Positions 18,069 through 26,036 of a stretch of 43,663 bases of DNA are shown here, piece by piece; position 1 is the stretch's first letter; each line of letters opens with the position of its first letter. The translations under genes were made by a program, and so were the position numbers. The stretch lies in NCBI RefSeq assembly GCF_010868145.1, contig NZ_JAAGUY010000036.1, forward strand, positions 1 to 43,663, in the 5' to 3' direction. This DNA is from Nocardia cyriacigeorgica (lineage in GTDB: Bacteria > Actinomycetota > Actinomycetes > Mycobacteriales > Mycobacteriaceae). Under the pieces are notes generated by a model. That model was not told the origin of the DNA. It did no database searches and saw only the letters and a list, made by a program, of their open reading frames with translations.

Positions 18069-18989
18069 ATGGTGGATCGAGTTCTTGTAACACTCGACGG
18101 TGAGGTCCGAGATGCGGACGCGCCGTTGTTGTTTGCCGACGATATCGGCGCATTGCGTGGTGATGGCGTTTTCGAAACGATTCTGGTGCGCGAAGGCAGT
18201 GCGTGCGCCCTCGAATTCCATCTCGCCCGGCTGCGCCGTTCGGCTCAGGCCCTCGACCTGCCCGAGCCCGAACTCGGTCGCTGGCGCGAGGCGGTCGAGA
18301 CGGCGGCCAAGGAATGGGGCGCCGAGCGTGAGGGGCTGATGCGGCTTGTGCTCACGCGCGGGCGCGATGCCGACCTCAACAGCATGAAGGCTTCGGTGAC
18401 CTCCGGCGAGCTGTCGGAAACGGTCCCGGTGCCGACCTCCTTCGTACTGGTGGTCGGGGTTCCGGAACGGGTGGCAAAGGCCAGGACCGAGGGTGTCTCG
18501 GTGGTGACGCTGGCGCGCGGCATCTCGATCGATCTCGCCCAGGCGGCGCCGTGGCAGCTGCTCGGCGCGAAAACCCTGTCGTACGCGACGAATATGGCGG
18601 CCCTTCGCTTCGCCGCGCGGATGGGTGCCGACGATGTGATCTTCACCAGTACCGAGAACCGGGTCCTCGAGGGCCCGCGGTCCACCGTGGTCATCGTGCG
18701 TGACAAACAGCTGATCACTCCGCCCGCGAAGAACGGTGTGCTGCCCGGTGTCACCCAGCGTGCGTTCTACGCCGAAGCGGAGAAGGCGGGCTACGACTGC
18801 CGCTACGAATCTCTGTACACCGCCGACCTGCTGACCTGCGACAGCATCTGGATGCTGTCGAGTATCACGCTGGCGGCCAGGGTGAATTCGCTGGACGGGC
18901 TGCGCATGTCGGCACCGGACAATGCGCAGGAAATCATCGGGCTGGTCGAGCGTGGTATCGAACGGGCCGGAGCCATCGGGGACTGGTGA
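18069..18989 (+). CDS. pabC: 4-amino-4-deoxychorismate lyase (class IV aminotransferase fold)
   Basis: 306-residue PLP enzyme. The Schiff-base lysine is K168 in LLGAKTLSYATNM, and the cofactor region TENRVLEGPRSTVVIV followed by LPGVTQR matches class IV enzymes. Among them, the divergent partner YgfZ (a folate-dependent protein) and the Rv0812 position favour PabC, which makes p-aminobenzoate for folate; a branched-chain or D-amino-acid aminotransferase is the alternative. The start ATG at 18069 gives MVDRVLVTLDGEV. The stop lies 123 bp before cydA. Confidence 0.82.
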   Translation: MVDRVLVTLDGEVRDADAPLLFADDIGALRGDGVFETILVREGSACALEFHLARLRRSAQALDLPEPELGRWREAVETAAKEWGAEREGLMRLVLTRGRDADLNSMKASVTSGELSETVPVPTSFVLVVGVPERVAKARTEGVSVVTLARGISIDLAQAAPWQLLGAKTLSYATNMAALRFAARMGADDVIFTSTENRVLEGPRSTVVIVRDKQLITPPAKNGVLPGVTQRAFYAEAEKAGYDCRYESLYTADLLTCDSIWMLSSITLAARVNSLDGLRMSAPDNAQEIIGLVERGIERAGAIGDW

Positions 18990-19032
18990 GTCGCACGTAC
19001 TGACCGCGCCTCCTGGCGAGCGGTCGGCGTGT

Positions 19033-19048
19033 CGTGTCGCGCGACACG
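19033..19048. promoter_or_regulatory. 16-bp perfect palindrome abutting the cydA -35 box
   Basis: CGTGTCGCGCGACACG is its own reverse complement and ends one base before the TTGACC hexamer. The position is typical of an activator site or of a repressor operator adjacent to -35. Confidence 0.65.
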
Positions 19049-19076
19049 TTGACCGGGCTTACCTGCCGCGTAATCT
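19049..19076 (+). promoter_or_regulatory. Promoter of the cydABDC operon
   Basis: TTGACC (19049-19054), a 16-bp spacer and TAATCT (19071-19076) form a near-consensus sigma-70-type promoter, one of the best in the window. Transcription would start near 19083, about 30 nt before the cydA GTG. Confidence 0.75.
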
Positions 19077-19079
19077 TTA

Positions 19080-19095
19080 CTACGACACGTCGTAG
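19080..19095. promoter_or_regulatory. Inverted repeat over the cydA transcription start
   Basis: CTACGAC and GTCGTAG are perfect 7-bp arms separated by AC, lying directly downstream of the -10 box across the predicted start site. That is a repressor position. It shares the CGACACG string with the upstream palindrome. Confidence 0.65.
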
Positions 19096-19112
19096 ATCGC
19101 CAGGAGGTCGAT

Positions 19113-20615
19113 GTGAGTGCCTTGGACGTCTCGCGGTGGCAGTTCGGCATCACGACCGTCTACCACTTCCTGTTCGTGCCGCTCACCATCGGCCTAGCGC
19201 CGATCATCGCGGGCATGCAGACCGCATGGGTGATCACCGGCAAGGAGCATTGGTACCGGCTCACCAAGTTCTTCGGGAAGCTGTTCCTGATCAACTTCGC
19301 CCTCGGCGTCGCCACCGGCATCGTGCAGGAATTCCAGTTCGGCATGAACTGGAGCGAGTACTCCCGCTTCGTCGGTGACGTCTTCGGCGCTCCGCTGGCG
19401 CTGGAGGGTCTTGTCGCCTTCTTCATGGAGTCCACCTTCATCGGACTCTGGATCTTCGGCTGGTCCCGGCTACCGAAACTGTTGCATCTGGCCACCATCT
19501 GGATGGTCGCCATCGGCGTCAACGCCTCGGCGTACTTCATCATCGCCGCCAATTCGTTCATGCAACATCCGGTCGGTGCCCGCTACAACCCGGAGACCGG
19601 GCGCGCGGAACTGACCAGCATCGTCGAACTGCTCACCAACAACACCGCGCTCGCGGCATTCCCACATGTCGTCGCGGGCTCGTTCCTCACCGCGGCCACC
19701 TTCGTCGCAGGTGTCTGTGGCTGGTGGATGGTGCGCAACGCACGCAGCGGTGACGAGCGGAAGCTCGCCGATGCCAGAACCATGTGGCGGCCGGCAGCTC
19801 GGGTATCACTGCTGGTGATCGTGCTGTCCGGGGTCGCGCTGATCTACACCGGCGACGTCCAGGGCAAGCTGATGTTCGAGCAGCAGCCGATGAAGATGGC
19901 GTCGGCGGAATCGTTGTGCCACACCGCGACCGACCCCGACTTCTCGGTGCTCACGGTCGGCACGCACAACAACTGCGACAGCGTCACCCACGTCATCGAG
20001 GTGCCGTATGTGCTGCCGTGGCTGGCCGAGGGCAAGTTCACCGGCGTCACCCTCGAAGGTGTCGGCGATCTACAGGAGTCGTACAACGAGAAGTACGGCC
20101 CCGGCGACTATCGGCCCAACCTGTTCGTCACCTATTGGTCCTTCCGCGCCATGATCGGCCTGGCAGGCGGTTCCGCGCTGCTGGTCTTCGCCGGTCTCTG
20201 GGTGACCCGGCGTGGGCGGGTACCGGACCAGCGCTGGTTCTCCTGGCTGAGCCTGCTCGCCATCCCCACCCCGTTCCTGGCCAACAGCGCAGGCTGGGTG
20301 TTCACCGAGATGGGGCGCCAGCCGTGGGTCGTGGTACCCAACCCGACCGGTGACCCGAACCTGCGGCTACTGGTGCAGGACGGCGTATCGAACCATTCCG
20401 CGACGACGGTCTGGGTCTCGCTGATCACCTTCACCATCCTGTACGGCTTGCTCGCGGTGGTGTGGTTCTACCTGCAACGTCGCTACATCATCGAGGGCCC
20501 GGACAAACCCGCCACGCCAGTGCCCACCAAGGGCGGCCCGGACGATACCGGCGGACCTGGTGGCACACCGCGCACCGAAGAACCTGCCGTCGAACAGCTT
20601 TCGTTCGCCTACTAG
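19113..20615 (+). CDS. cydA: Cytochrome bd ubiquinol/menaquinol oxidase subunit I
   Basis: 500-residue polytopic membrane protein carrying haems b558, b595 and d; oxidises quinol and reduces oxygen with high affinity. Haem-ligand His18 lies in TTVYHFLFVPLTIG, a second conserved His in AAFPHVVAGSF, and the quinol-site/GRQPW motif is GWVFTEMGRQPWVV. The Q-loop is of the short type. GTG at 19113 has AGGAGG at 19101-19106. The C-terminal 35 residues form a Gly/Pro-rich cytoplasmic tail. First gene of cydA-cydB-cydD-cydC, behind its own promoter. Confidence 0.97.
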   Translation: MSALDVSRWQFGITTVYHFLFVPLTIGLAPIIAGMQTAWVITGKEHWYRLTKFFGKLFLINFALGVATGIVQEFQFGMNWSEYSRFVGDVFGAPLALEGLVAFFMESTFIGLWIFGWSRLPKLLHLATIWMVAIGVNASAYFIIAANSFMQHPVGARYNPETGRAELTSIVELLTNNTALAAFPHVVAGSFLTAATFVAGVCGWWMVRNARSGDERKLADARTMWRPAARVSLLVIVLSGVALIYTGDVQGKLMFEQQPMKMASAESLCHTATDPDFSVLTVGTHNNCDSVTHVIEVPYVLPWLAEGKFTGVTLEGVGDLQESYNEKYGPGDYRPNLFVTYWSFRAMIGLAGGSALLVFAGLWVTRRGRVPDQRWFSWLSLLAIPTPFLANSAGWVFTEMGRQPWVVVPNPTGDPNLRLLVQDGVSNHSATTVWVSLITFTILYGLLAVVWFYLQRRYIIEGPDKPATPVPTKGGPDDTGGPGGTPRTEEPAVEQLSFAY

Positions 20616-20624
20616 GAGCCGACG

Positions 20625-21656
20625 ATGGATCTGCAAGAATTCTGGTTCGTTCTGATCGGCGTCCTGTTCACCGGCTACTTCGTGCTGGAGGGCTTCGACT
20701 TCGGTGTCGGCATGCTGATGCCGGTGCTCGGTCGTGGTTCCGATACCCGCAGGCGTGTCGTGCTCAACACCATCGGCCCGGTGTGGGATGGCAACGAGGT
20801 CTGGCTGATCACCGCCGGTGGCGCCATGTTCGCGGCGTTCCCGGAGTGGTACGCCAGCCTGTTCTCCGGGTTCTATTTCCCGCTGCTGTTGCTGCTGGTC
20901 GCGTTGATCCTGCGGATCTGCGCCATCGAATACCGCGGCAAGATCGACGATCCGGTCTGGCGGGCACGCTGCGACCTCGGCATCGGCATCGGATCCTGGA
21001 TTCCGGCGCTGGCCTGGGGTTGGGTGTTCGCCAATATCGTCCGCGGCGTTCCGCTGGACGCCGACCACCAGATGACCGGCTCGTTCCTCGAGCTGCTCAG
21101 CCCGTACGCACTGCTCGGCGCACTCACGACCGGCCTGCTGTTCGCACTGCACGGCGCGGTGTTCCTGAGCCTGAAGACCGGGGGCGAGGTGCGTGACGAC
21201 GCGGTGCGCATAGTCCGGTTGCTGCTGGCGCCGACCGCGCTGGTCGTCGGCGGATTCGGACTGTGGACGCAGCTCACCTACGGCGCCGACTGGACCTGGA
21301 TCCCGCTCGGTCTCGCGGTGTTCGGCCTGGTCGTGGCCGCCGCGGCGTCGTTCGCCCATCGCGACGGCTGGGCGTTCACCGGCACCGCTCTCGTGGTGGC
21401 CGCCGCGTCGGCGCTGTTGTTCGGGTCGCTGTTCCCGGACGTGCTGCCCTCGACGATCGACGCCGCGTTCAGCCTGAACGTCGACAACGCCTCGTCCACG
21501 CCGTACACGCTGAAGGTGATGAGCTGGGCGGCGCTCATCGTGACGCCGGTCGTGCTCATCTACCAGGGCTGGACCTACTGGGTGTTCCGCAAGCGGATTA
21601 CCGTTGACCACATCCCGCCCGGTATCGGTCTGTCTCCCCAACCCGTCGAGGAGTAG
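20625..21656 (+). CDS. cydB: Cytochrome bd oxidase subunit II
   Basis: 343-residue membrane partner of CydA. The family start MDLQEFWFVLIGVLFTGYFVLEGFDFGVG and the GPVWDGNEVWLI motif are diagnostic; eight to nine hydrophobic segments follow. It starts 9 bp after the cydA stop with AGGAGCCGACG upstream, so the two are cotranscribed. CydB stabilises the haem-binding CydA (family knowledge). Confidence 0.97.
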   Translation: MDLQEFWFVLIGVLFTGYFVLEGFDFGVGMLMPVLGRGSDTRRRVVLNTIGPVWDGNEVWLITAGGAMFAAFPEWYASLFSGFYFPLLLLLVALILRICAIEYRGKIDDPVWRARCDLGIGIGSWIPALAWGWVFANIVRGVPLDADHQMTGSFLELLSPYALLGALTTGLLFALHGAVFLSLKTGGEVRDDAVRIVRLLLAPTALVVGGFGLWTQLTYGADWTWIPLGLAVFGLVVAAAASFAHRDGWAFTGTALVVAAASALLFGSLFPDVLPSTIDAAFSLNVDNASSTPYTLKVMSWAALIVTPVVLIYQGWTYWVFRKRITVDHIPPGIGLSPQPVEE

Positions 21657-21659
21657 GTC

Positions 21660-23504
21660 ATGGCCCGCCGTCCGCCCATCGACCCGCGCCTGTGGCGGTA
21701 CGCGCGTTCGGCGCGGCGCTATCTGGCACTGAGCGTCGGGCTTTCGGTCCTGACGACGATCGCCATCGTGGTCGCCGCGGTGATGATCGGGCGGGTACTG
21801 GCAGGTGTGATCACCGATCCCGGTGCGCGCGAGATCAGTGCGTGGAGTGTCGAGTTGATCGTCCTCGGGCTGGCGGTCGGCTGCCGGGTGGCGGCGATCT
21901 GGGCGCAAGCCAGAGTGGCCCATCGTGCGGGTGCGTCGGTGGTCGCCGAGCTCGAGCAGTCGGTGCTGGAGGCCGGGGCGCAGTTGCCGCCGCGGGAACT
22001 GGAGTCGCGCAGAACCGAATTGGCGGTGATCGTCGGTACTGGATTGTCCGGATTGCGTGGCTATCTGGTCGGGTATCTGCCCGCGTTGATACTCGCGGTC
22101 CTGGTGCCGCCGGTGGTGCTGGTGGCCATCGCGGTGCACGATCTGACCTCCGGAATCATCGTGGTGATCACGCTGCCGCTGATCCCGATCTTCATGATCC
22201 TCATCGGCCTGCTCACCGAAGGCCGCGCACGCGCCACCCTGGATGCCACCACGCGGCTGTCGGACCAGCTGCTCGATCTGTTCGCGGGCATGCCGACATT
22301 GCGCGCGCTCGGAAGGGAGACCGGCGCGGACGGATCGTCGAGGGTCGCGGCCACCGCTGCCACTCGGCCATCTGCGCACGGCGGCGACAGTTCTGCGACT
22401 GCCGCCGGGACCACGGCCGACCCCGGATCGGCGGACCGCCCGAGCAACCCCCGCACCATGGCAGGCCGGGTCCAGGAACTCGGCGACGCGCTCCGCCACC
22501 GCACCATGTCTGCGCTGCGCATCGCCTTCCTGTCCTCGATGGTGCTGGAGATGCTGGCGACGCTGTCGGTCGCGCTGATCGCCGTTTCGATCGGTCTGCG
22601 GCTGGTGTTCGGCGAAATGAGCCTGTACGCGGGCGTCGTCGCGCTGGTGTTGGCGCCGGAGGTGTATCTGCCGCTGCGCACCGTTGGCGAGCGGTTCCAC
22701 GCCGCGCAGGACGGCATGGCTGCGGCGGACAAGGCGTTCGCGGTGCTGGATCCGCCGAAAGCGGTTGCGACGGGTGCGCACTCCGGCGGCGTCGAAGCAA
22801 CCGGCGGGCGCATCGAGCTGCATGACCTCGCCGTCCGCGCGCGAGATGGGATGGCACCCGACGGGTTGTCGGCGGTGCTGCGCCCGGGAGCGATCTCGGT
22901 GCTCACCGGCCCCAACGGGTGCGGCAAGTCGACGGTGCTGCAGGCCGTCCTCGGGCTGATCGCGCCGGACCGTGGCATGGTCGTCGTCGACGGAATCACT
23001 GTCTCCGAACTAGATTCGGCGCGGTGGTGGTCTCGCGTGGCGTGGCTGCCGCAGCGTCCAGTGCTGGTGCCCGGCACTCTGCGGGAGAACCTGGAACTGC
23101 TCGGCGCGCGCATCACCGAACCTGCGCCAACAGCGCAATCCGCGCCAGGACTGCACGAACTCGAGGCTGCCTGCGCGGCAACCGGTTTCGACGCGGTGCT
23201 GGACGAACTCCCCGACCGCTGGGACACCCGAGTCGGCGCAGGTGGCGCGGGTCTGTCGTTGGGGCAGCGCCAACGTATGGCGCTGACTCGCGTTCTGGCC
23301 GCGGATCGCCCCATCCTGCTGCTCGACGAGCCCACCGCTCACCTCGACGCCGAGAGCGAGGCCACCGTCCTGGCCGCCCTCACCGCCCGCGCTCGCGCCG
23401 GAGCGACTGTTGTCATCGTTGCCCACCGTGCACCCCTGCTCGCCATCGCCGATACCGTGATCGAGGTACCCGCCTCCACTCACGCAGCGGAGGTGTTGTC
23501 GTGA
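21660..23504 (+). CDS. cydD: Thiol reductant ABC exporter subunit CydD
   Basis: 614-residue fused transmembrane/ATPase half-transporter that with CydC exports cysteine or glutathione-type reductant and is needed for cytochrome bd assembly. Six membrane segments occupy about residues 20-330; Walker A is TGPNGCGKST near residue 416, the signature is LSLGQ rather than LSGGQ near 530, and Walker B is ILLLDEPTAHLD near 551. A low-complexity Ser/Ala/Gly-rich insert of about 45 residues follows GMPTLRALGRE (about residues 217-262), where family members run straight into the next helix. It starts 3 bp after cydB with GAGGAG upstream. Confidence 0.93.
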   Translation: MARRPPIDPRLWRYARSARRYLALSVGLSVLTTIAIVVAAVMIGRVLAGVITDPGAREISAWSVELIVLGLAVGCRVAAIWAQARVAHRAGASVVAELEQSVLEAGAQLPPRELESRRTELAVIVGTGLSGLRGYLVGYLPALILAVLVPPVVLVAIAVHDLTSGIIVVITLPLIPIFMILIGLLTEGRARATLDATTRLSDQLLDLFAGMPTLRALGRETGADGSSRVAATAATRPSAHGGDSSATAAGTTADPGSADRPSNPRTMAGRVQELGDALRHRTMSALRIAFLSSMVLEMLATLSVALIAVSIGLRLVFGEMSLYAGVVALVLAPEVYLPLRTVGERFHAAQDGMAAADKAFAVLDPPKAVATGAHSGGVEATGGRIELHDLAVRARDGMAPDGLSAVLRPGAISVLTGPNGCGKSTVLQAVLGLIAPDRGMVVVDGITVSELDSARWWSRVAWLPQRPVLVPGTLRENLELLGARITEPAPTAQSAPGLHELEAACAATGFDAVLDELPDRWDTRVGAGGAGLSLGQRQRMALTRVLAADRPILLLDEPTAHLDAESEATVLAALTARARAGATVVIVAHRAPLLAIADTVIEVPASTHAAEVLS

Positions 23505-23909
23505 CTGTGTCACCCCGAAGCTCATGGCCGGCGGATGTGGTGCCGAGCAGCCGTCCGCCGGTGGCCACATGGCCTGCCTGCTCGTGGTCGAGGCGGGCGA
23601 ATGGCTGCGGTTCGCCCGCTCCCGCTCCCCGGACCCGCGCATCGTCGGCACGGTGGTCCGGCTGGGGCTCTCATGGCTCAGGTCCCGTCGGAGCGGTCTC
23701 GTCGGTTCGGGCATTGTCGCCGGCCGACGTTGGCCCGAGCGATGCGGCCGAGACATCAGCGGCGGCCCGCATCTGCGGGTACGTGCTTGTGGGCCGAGGC
23801 AGACTTCTCGGGCCGGATCTCAGCGGTATTCGGAGAATGAGTGGCGTCGCATGGGTGACTGTGCTCGCGCCGCACCGACTTTCGGTGGAGCGAGTCGAGG
23901 AGCGGTGTC
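23505..23909. other. 405-bp spacer between cydD and cydC with a partly coding-like block
   Basis: cydD and cydC are usually adjacent, but here 405 bp separate them. From about 23569 to 23740 one frame (ATG at 23569, MACLLVVEAGEWLRFARSRS...) has very GC-rich third positions like the neighbouring genes, then the bias fades. A different frame is open from a GTG at 23501, overlapping the cydD stop as GTGA, to 23917, overlapping the cydC start, but its third positions are much less biased. I recognise neither product. It may be a decayed gene, a small lineage-specific gene or untranslated spacer. Confidence 0.5.
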
Positions 23910-25748
23910 GTGGGTGAGTTCGTGCACGACCTGCGTGGCATGTGGTCGATGCTGCGGCTGTCGCCGTGGCGGGTGGCTGTGGCCGTCGGATGGGGTGTGC
24001 TCGCGCTGGGCAGCGGACTGGCGCTGGCCGCGTTGGCGGCGTGGTTGATCGCACGGGCCTGGCAGATGCCGCCGGTGCTGGATCTGACCGTCGCGGTCGT
24101 CGCGGTGCGGGCGCTCGGTATCTCGCGCGGGCTGTGCCGGTACCTGGAGCGGCTGGCCACCCATGATGTGGCGCTGCGGGCGATGACGACGGCGCGGACG
24201 GCGACGTATCGCGCACTGGCCCGATCGGACATCTGGATTCCGCGGCGCGGCTCGTCGCCCTCGGCGGGAGCTGCCGCAGCCCGTCGCGTCGGCACGCGGG
24301 GTGCGCACGTCTCGGCCGCACAGCCCACCGCGACCGATGTGTGGTCGGGTCAGCATGAGCCCACCGACCCGACTCGGCGGCCCGGTGAGCAGGAAAGCAC
24401 GGTTTCGAGCGCTCATCTGCGCCGCGGCGATCTGCTCGTCCGGATCGGCAGCGATATCGATGATCTCGGCGCCGTAGTGGTGCGGTCGTTCGTGCCGATC
24501 GCGGTGGCGGCGGTCCTGTCCCTGGCCGCTATGGTGCTGCTCGCGCTCATCTCGGTCGCTGCCGCCGCGATTCTGGCTGTGGCGCTGTTCATCTCGGGCG
24601 TCCTCGCGCCCTGGCTGTCGGCGCGCGCGGCGGCGGCCGCGGAACGGGCGGTGCGCGCCGACCGGGCCGAATTCACCGCCCAGGCGCTCACCGTCCTCGA
24701 CCATGCCGCCGAACTGCGTGTCGCGGGCCGCCTCGACGATGCGCTGTCCGCCGCTTCGGCCGCAAGCAAGCGCGCCGTCGCCGCCGAGGACGCCGCCGCC
24801 TCCCGCAGCGCCTGGTCGGCGGCCGCGACCCCGCTGTCGATTGGTGCGAGCGTGCTCGGCGCCCTGCTCATCGGCATAACCCTCTACGGGCCGAATGGCG
24901 GTGACCCCGGCGCCATGACCCCGATGGCCCTGACCATTCTGGTCCTGCTGCCCTTGTCGGCCTTCGAGGCCGTCGGCGCCCTCCCCGCCGCCGCCCAAAC
25001 TCTCACCACGGCCCGCGCGGCGTTGCACCGGCTCGAGGCAGCCGATGCACCCGAGAGAGATCGATCCGGCAGCGGATCGGACGCTGCGAGCGCGGGTACG
25101 GCGCCACCGCCCGGCGCTGTGCGCGATCCACTCATCGCGTATCCGGCCCGCCCCGACGCGCGGCGCGTGGCGATCGTCGGCCCCAGTGGCGCGGGCAAGA
25201 CCACCCTGCTCATGGCCTGGGCGGGCCTATTCGACACCCCGGTCCCCGAGGTGACCTTCTTCGCCGAGGACGCCCACCTCTTCGGCACCAGCGTCCTGGA
25301 GAATCTGCGGGTCGCGCGCGGCGATCTCACGCCCGAGGAAGGCGAGCGGGCACTGCGGGCGGTTGGCGCGGGACCCTGGCTCGACTCCCTGCCGGACGGC
25401 GTCCACACCGATCTGGTCGGCGGCGCGGCGGCGGTCTCCGGCGGTCAGCGGCGTCGGATCCTGCTCGCGCGGGCGCTCATCTCACCGGCTCGCGTCCTGC
25501 TGCTCGACGAACCGACCGAGCACCTGGAGGCGGAAGCGGGCAAGGAGCTGCTGCGGGCGCTGCTCGATGAGCACAGCGGACTTGTCGAACCCGAACGCAC
25601 AGTGGTCGTCGTCACACACCAGCTTCCTGCGGACCACCGCGCGGAGCTCGTCCTGCACGTCGATGCGTCGGGCCAGGTCAGCGGGGTTGCGGACGGCCGC
25701 GAAACGACCCGCTCCGCCGCACGCGAAATTCCGTTGCCGACCTCCTGA
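23910..25748 (+). CDS. cydC: Thiol reductant ABC exporter subunit CydC (unusual ATPase domain)
   Basis: 612-residue partner of CydD. GTG at 23910 has GAGGAG 9 nt upstream. The membrane part is interrupted after RALARSDIW by a roughly 65-residue hydrophilic, repeat-poor insert before LRRGDLLVRIGSDID. In the ATPase domain, Walker A is GPSGAGKTT near 424, but only 19 residues separate it from the Q-loop position (against 38 in the CydD of this operon), the Q-loop Gln is Glu (FFAEDAHLF), the signature is VSGGQ near 507 and Walker B VLLLDEPTEHLE near 529. The segment before Walker A is also short. The AED form is, as I recall, common in actinobacterial CydC; the shortening looks odd. Confidence 0.88.
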   Translation: MGEFVHDLRGMWSMLRLSPWRVAVAVGWGVLALGSGLALAALAAWLIARAWQMPPVLDLTVAVVAVRALGISRGLCRYLERLATHDVALRAMTTARTATYRALARSDIWIPRRGSSPSAGAAAARRVGTRGAHVSAAQPTATDVWSGQHEPTDPTRRPGEQESTVSSAHLRRGDLLVRIGSDIDDLGAVVVRSFVPIAVAAVLSLAAMVLLALISVAAAAILAVALFISGVLAPWLSARAAAAAERAVRADRAEFTAQALTVLDHAAELRVAGRLDDALSAASAASKRAVAAEDAAASRSAWSAAATPLSIGASVLGALLIGITLYGPNGGDPGAMTPMALTILVLLPLSAFEAVGALPAAAQTLTTARAALHRLEAADAPERDRSGSGSDAASAGTAPPPGAVRDPLIAYPARPDARRVAIVGPSGAGKTTLLMAWAGLFDTPVPEVTFFAEDAHLFGTSVLENLRVARGDLTPEEGERALRAVGAGPWLDSLPDGVHTDLVGGAAAVSGGQRRRILLARALISPARVLLLDEPTEHLEAEAGKELLRALLDEHSGLVEPERTVVVVTHQLPADHRAELVLHVDASGQVSGVADGRETTRSAAREIPLPTS

Positions 25749-25762
25749 CGCGTGGCTAGATT
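25734..25762 (+). promoter_or_regulatory. Candidate promoter of the 12-codon ORF
   Basis: TTGCCG (25734-25739), a 17-bp spacer and TAGATT (25757-25762) lie across the cydC stop codon. Transcription would start near 25769, giving a leader of about 27 nt before the mini-ORF. Confidence 0.45.
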
Positions 25763-25795
25763 CGTCAGTACACAAGGAAGGAGGTGGTCTGAAGA

Positions 25796-25834
25796 ATGTT
25801 TGACTCTTGGACGCGTGAGGTGACTGCCAGCTAA
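25796..25834 (+). CDS. 12-residue mini-ORF with an extended Shine-Dalgarno sequence
   Basis: ATG to TAA encodes MFDSWTREVTAS. The upstream AAGGAGGTGGTC (25778-25789) can pair with the last 12 nt of the 16S anti-Shine-Dalgarno tail, with a single G-U pair, far better than any annotated gene here; the core-to-ATG gap is long (11 nt). The last codons and the stop lie in a hairpin (25819-25843). A candidate promoter precedes it. I do not recognise the peptide. It could be a translated regulatory leader, a functional micropeptide, or a ribosome-binding element whose product is irrelevant. Confidence 0.55.
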   Translation: MFDSWTREVTAS

Positions 25835-25843
25835 GGCGTCACC
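25819..25843 (+). other. Hairpin enclosing the mini-ORF stop codon
   Basis: GGTGAC (25819-25824) pairs with GTCACC (25838-25843); inside, GCC pairs with GGC, with one bulged T and the loop AGCTAA containing the stop. The 9-bp stem would form in the transcript unless a ribosome occupies it. Confidence 0.6.
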
Positions 25844-25898
25844 GCTGTACGGATTCCGTTCGGCGAGGGCGCTGATGTGAATCCCAGGCAGTCACCCG

Positions 25899-25965
25899 AC
25901 CCCCGAGTCCCCGATCTTGTCCGATCGGGACCGATGTGCCCAGCACACCGGAACGGCTCGGGGGT
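25899..25965. terminator. Nested hairpins downstream of cydC and the mini-ORF
   Basis: Outer arms ACCCCCGAG (25899-25907) and CTCGGGGGT (25957-25965) are perfect. Inside, GTCCCCGATC (about 25907-25916) pairs with GATCGGGAC (25923-25931) apart from one extra C. Probably the transcription end of the plus-strand cyd/mini-ORF unit. Confidence 0.55.
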
Positions 25966-25990
25966 CGCTCCATATCTGGGCAAGATGCAG

Positions 25991-26023
25991 AAAAGCGCGG
26001 CACCCCACTCGGGACACCGCGCT
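25991..26023 (-). terminator. Intrinsic terminator of the nitrobindin-like gene
   Basis: On the minus strand, AGCGCGG (26023-26017) and CCGCGCT (26000-25994) form the stem with extra CCC/GGG pairing inside, followed by a run of Ts at 25994-25991. It lies 13 bp after the stop, a classic rho-independent arrangement. Confidence 0.8.
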
Positions 26024-26036
26024 CGACCGAAGCAGC

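Noticed and set aside
20367..22823. Very long open frame (over 800 codons) on the minus strand opposite cydB and cydD
   Set aside because: It is a high-GC shadow of genuine plus-strand genes: His/Arg/Gln-rich composition, no domain, and the opposite strand holds complete membrane and ABC motifs.
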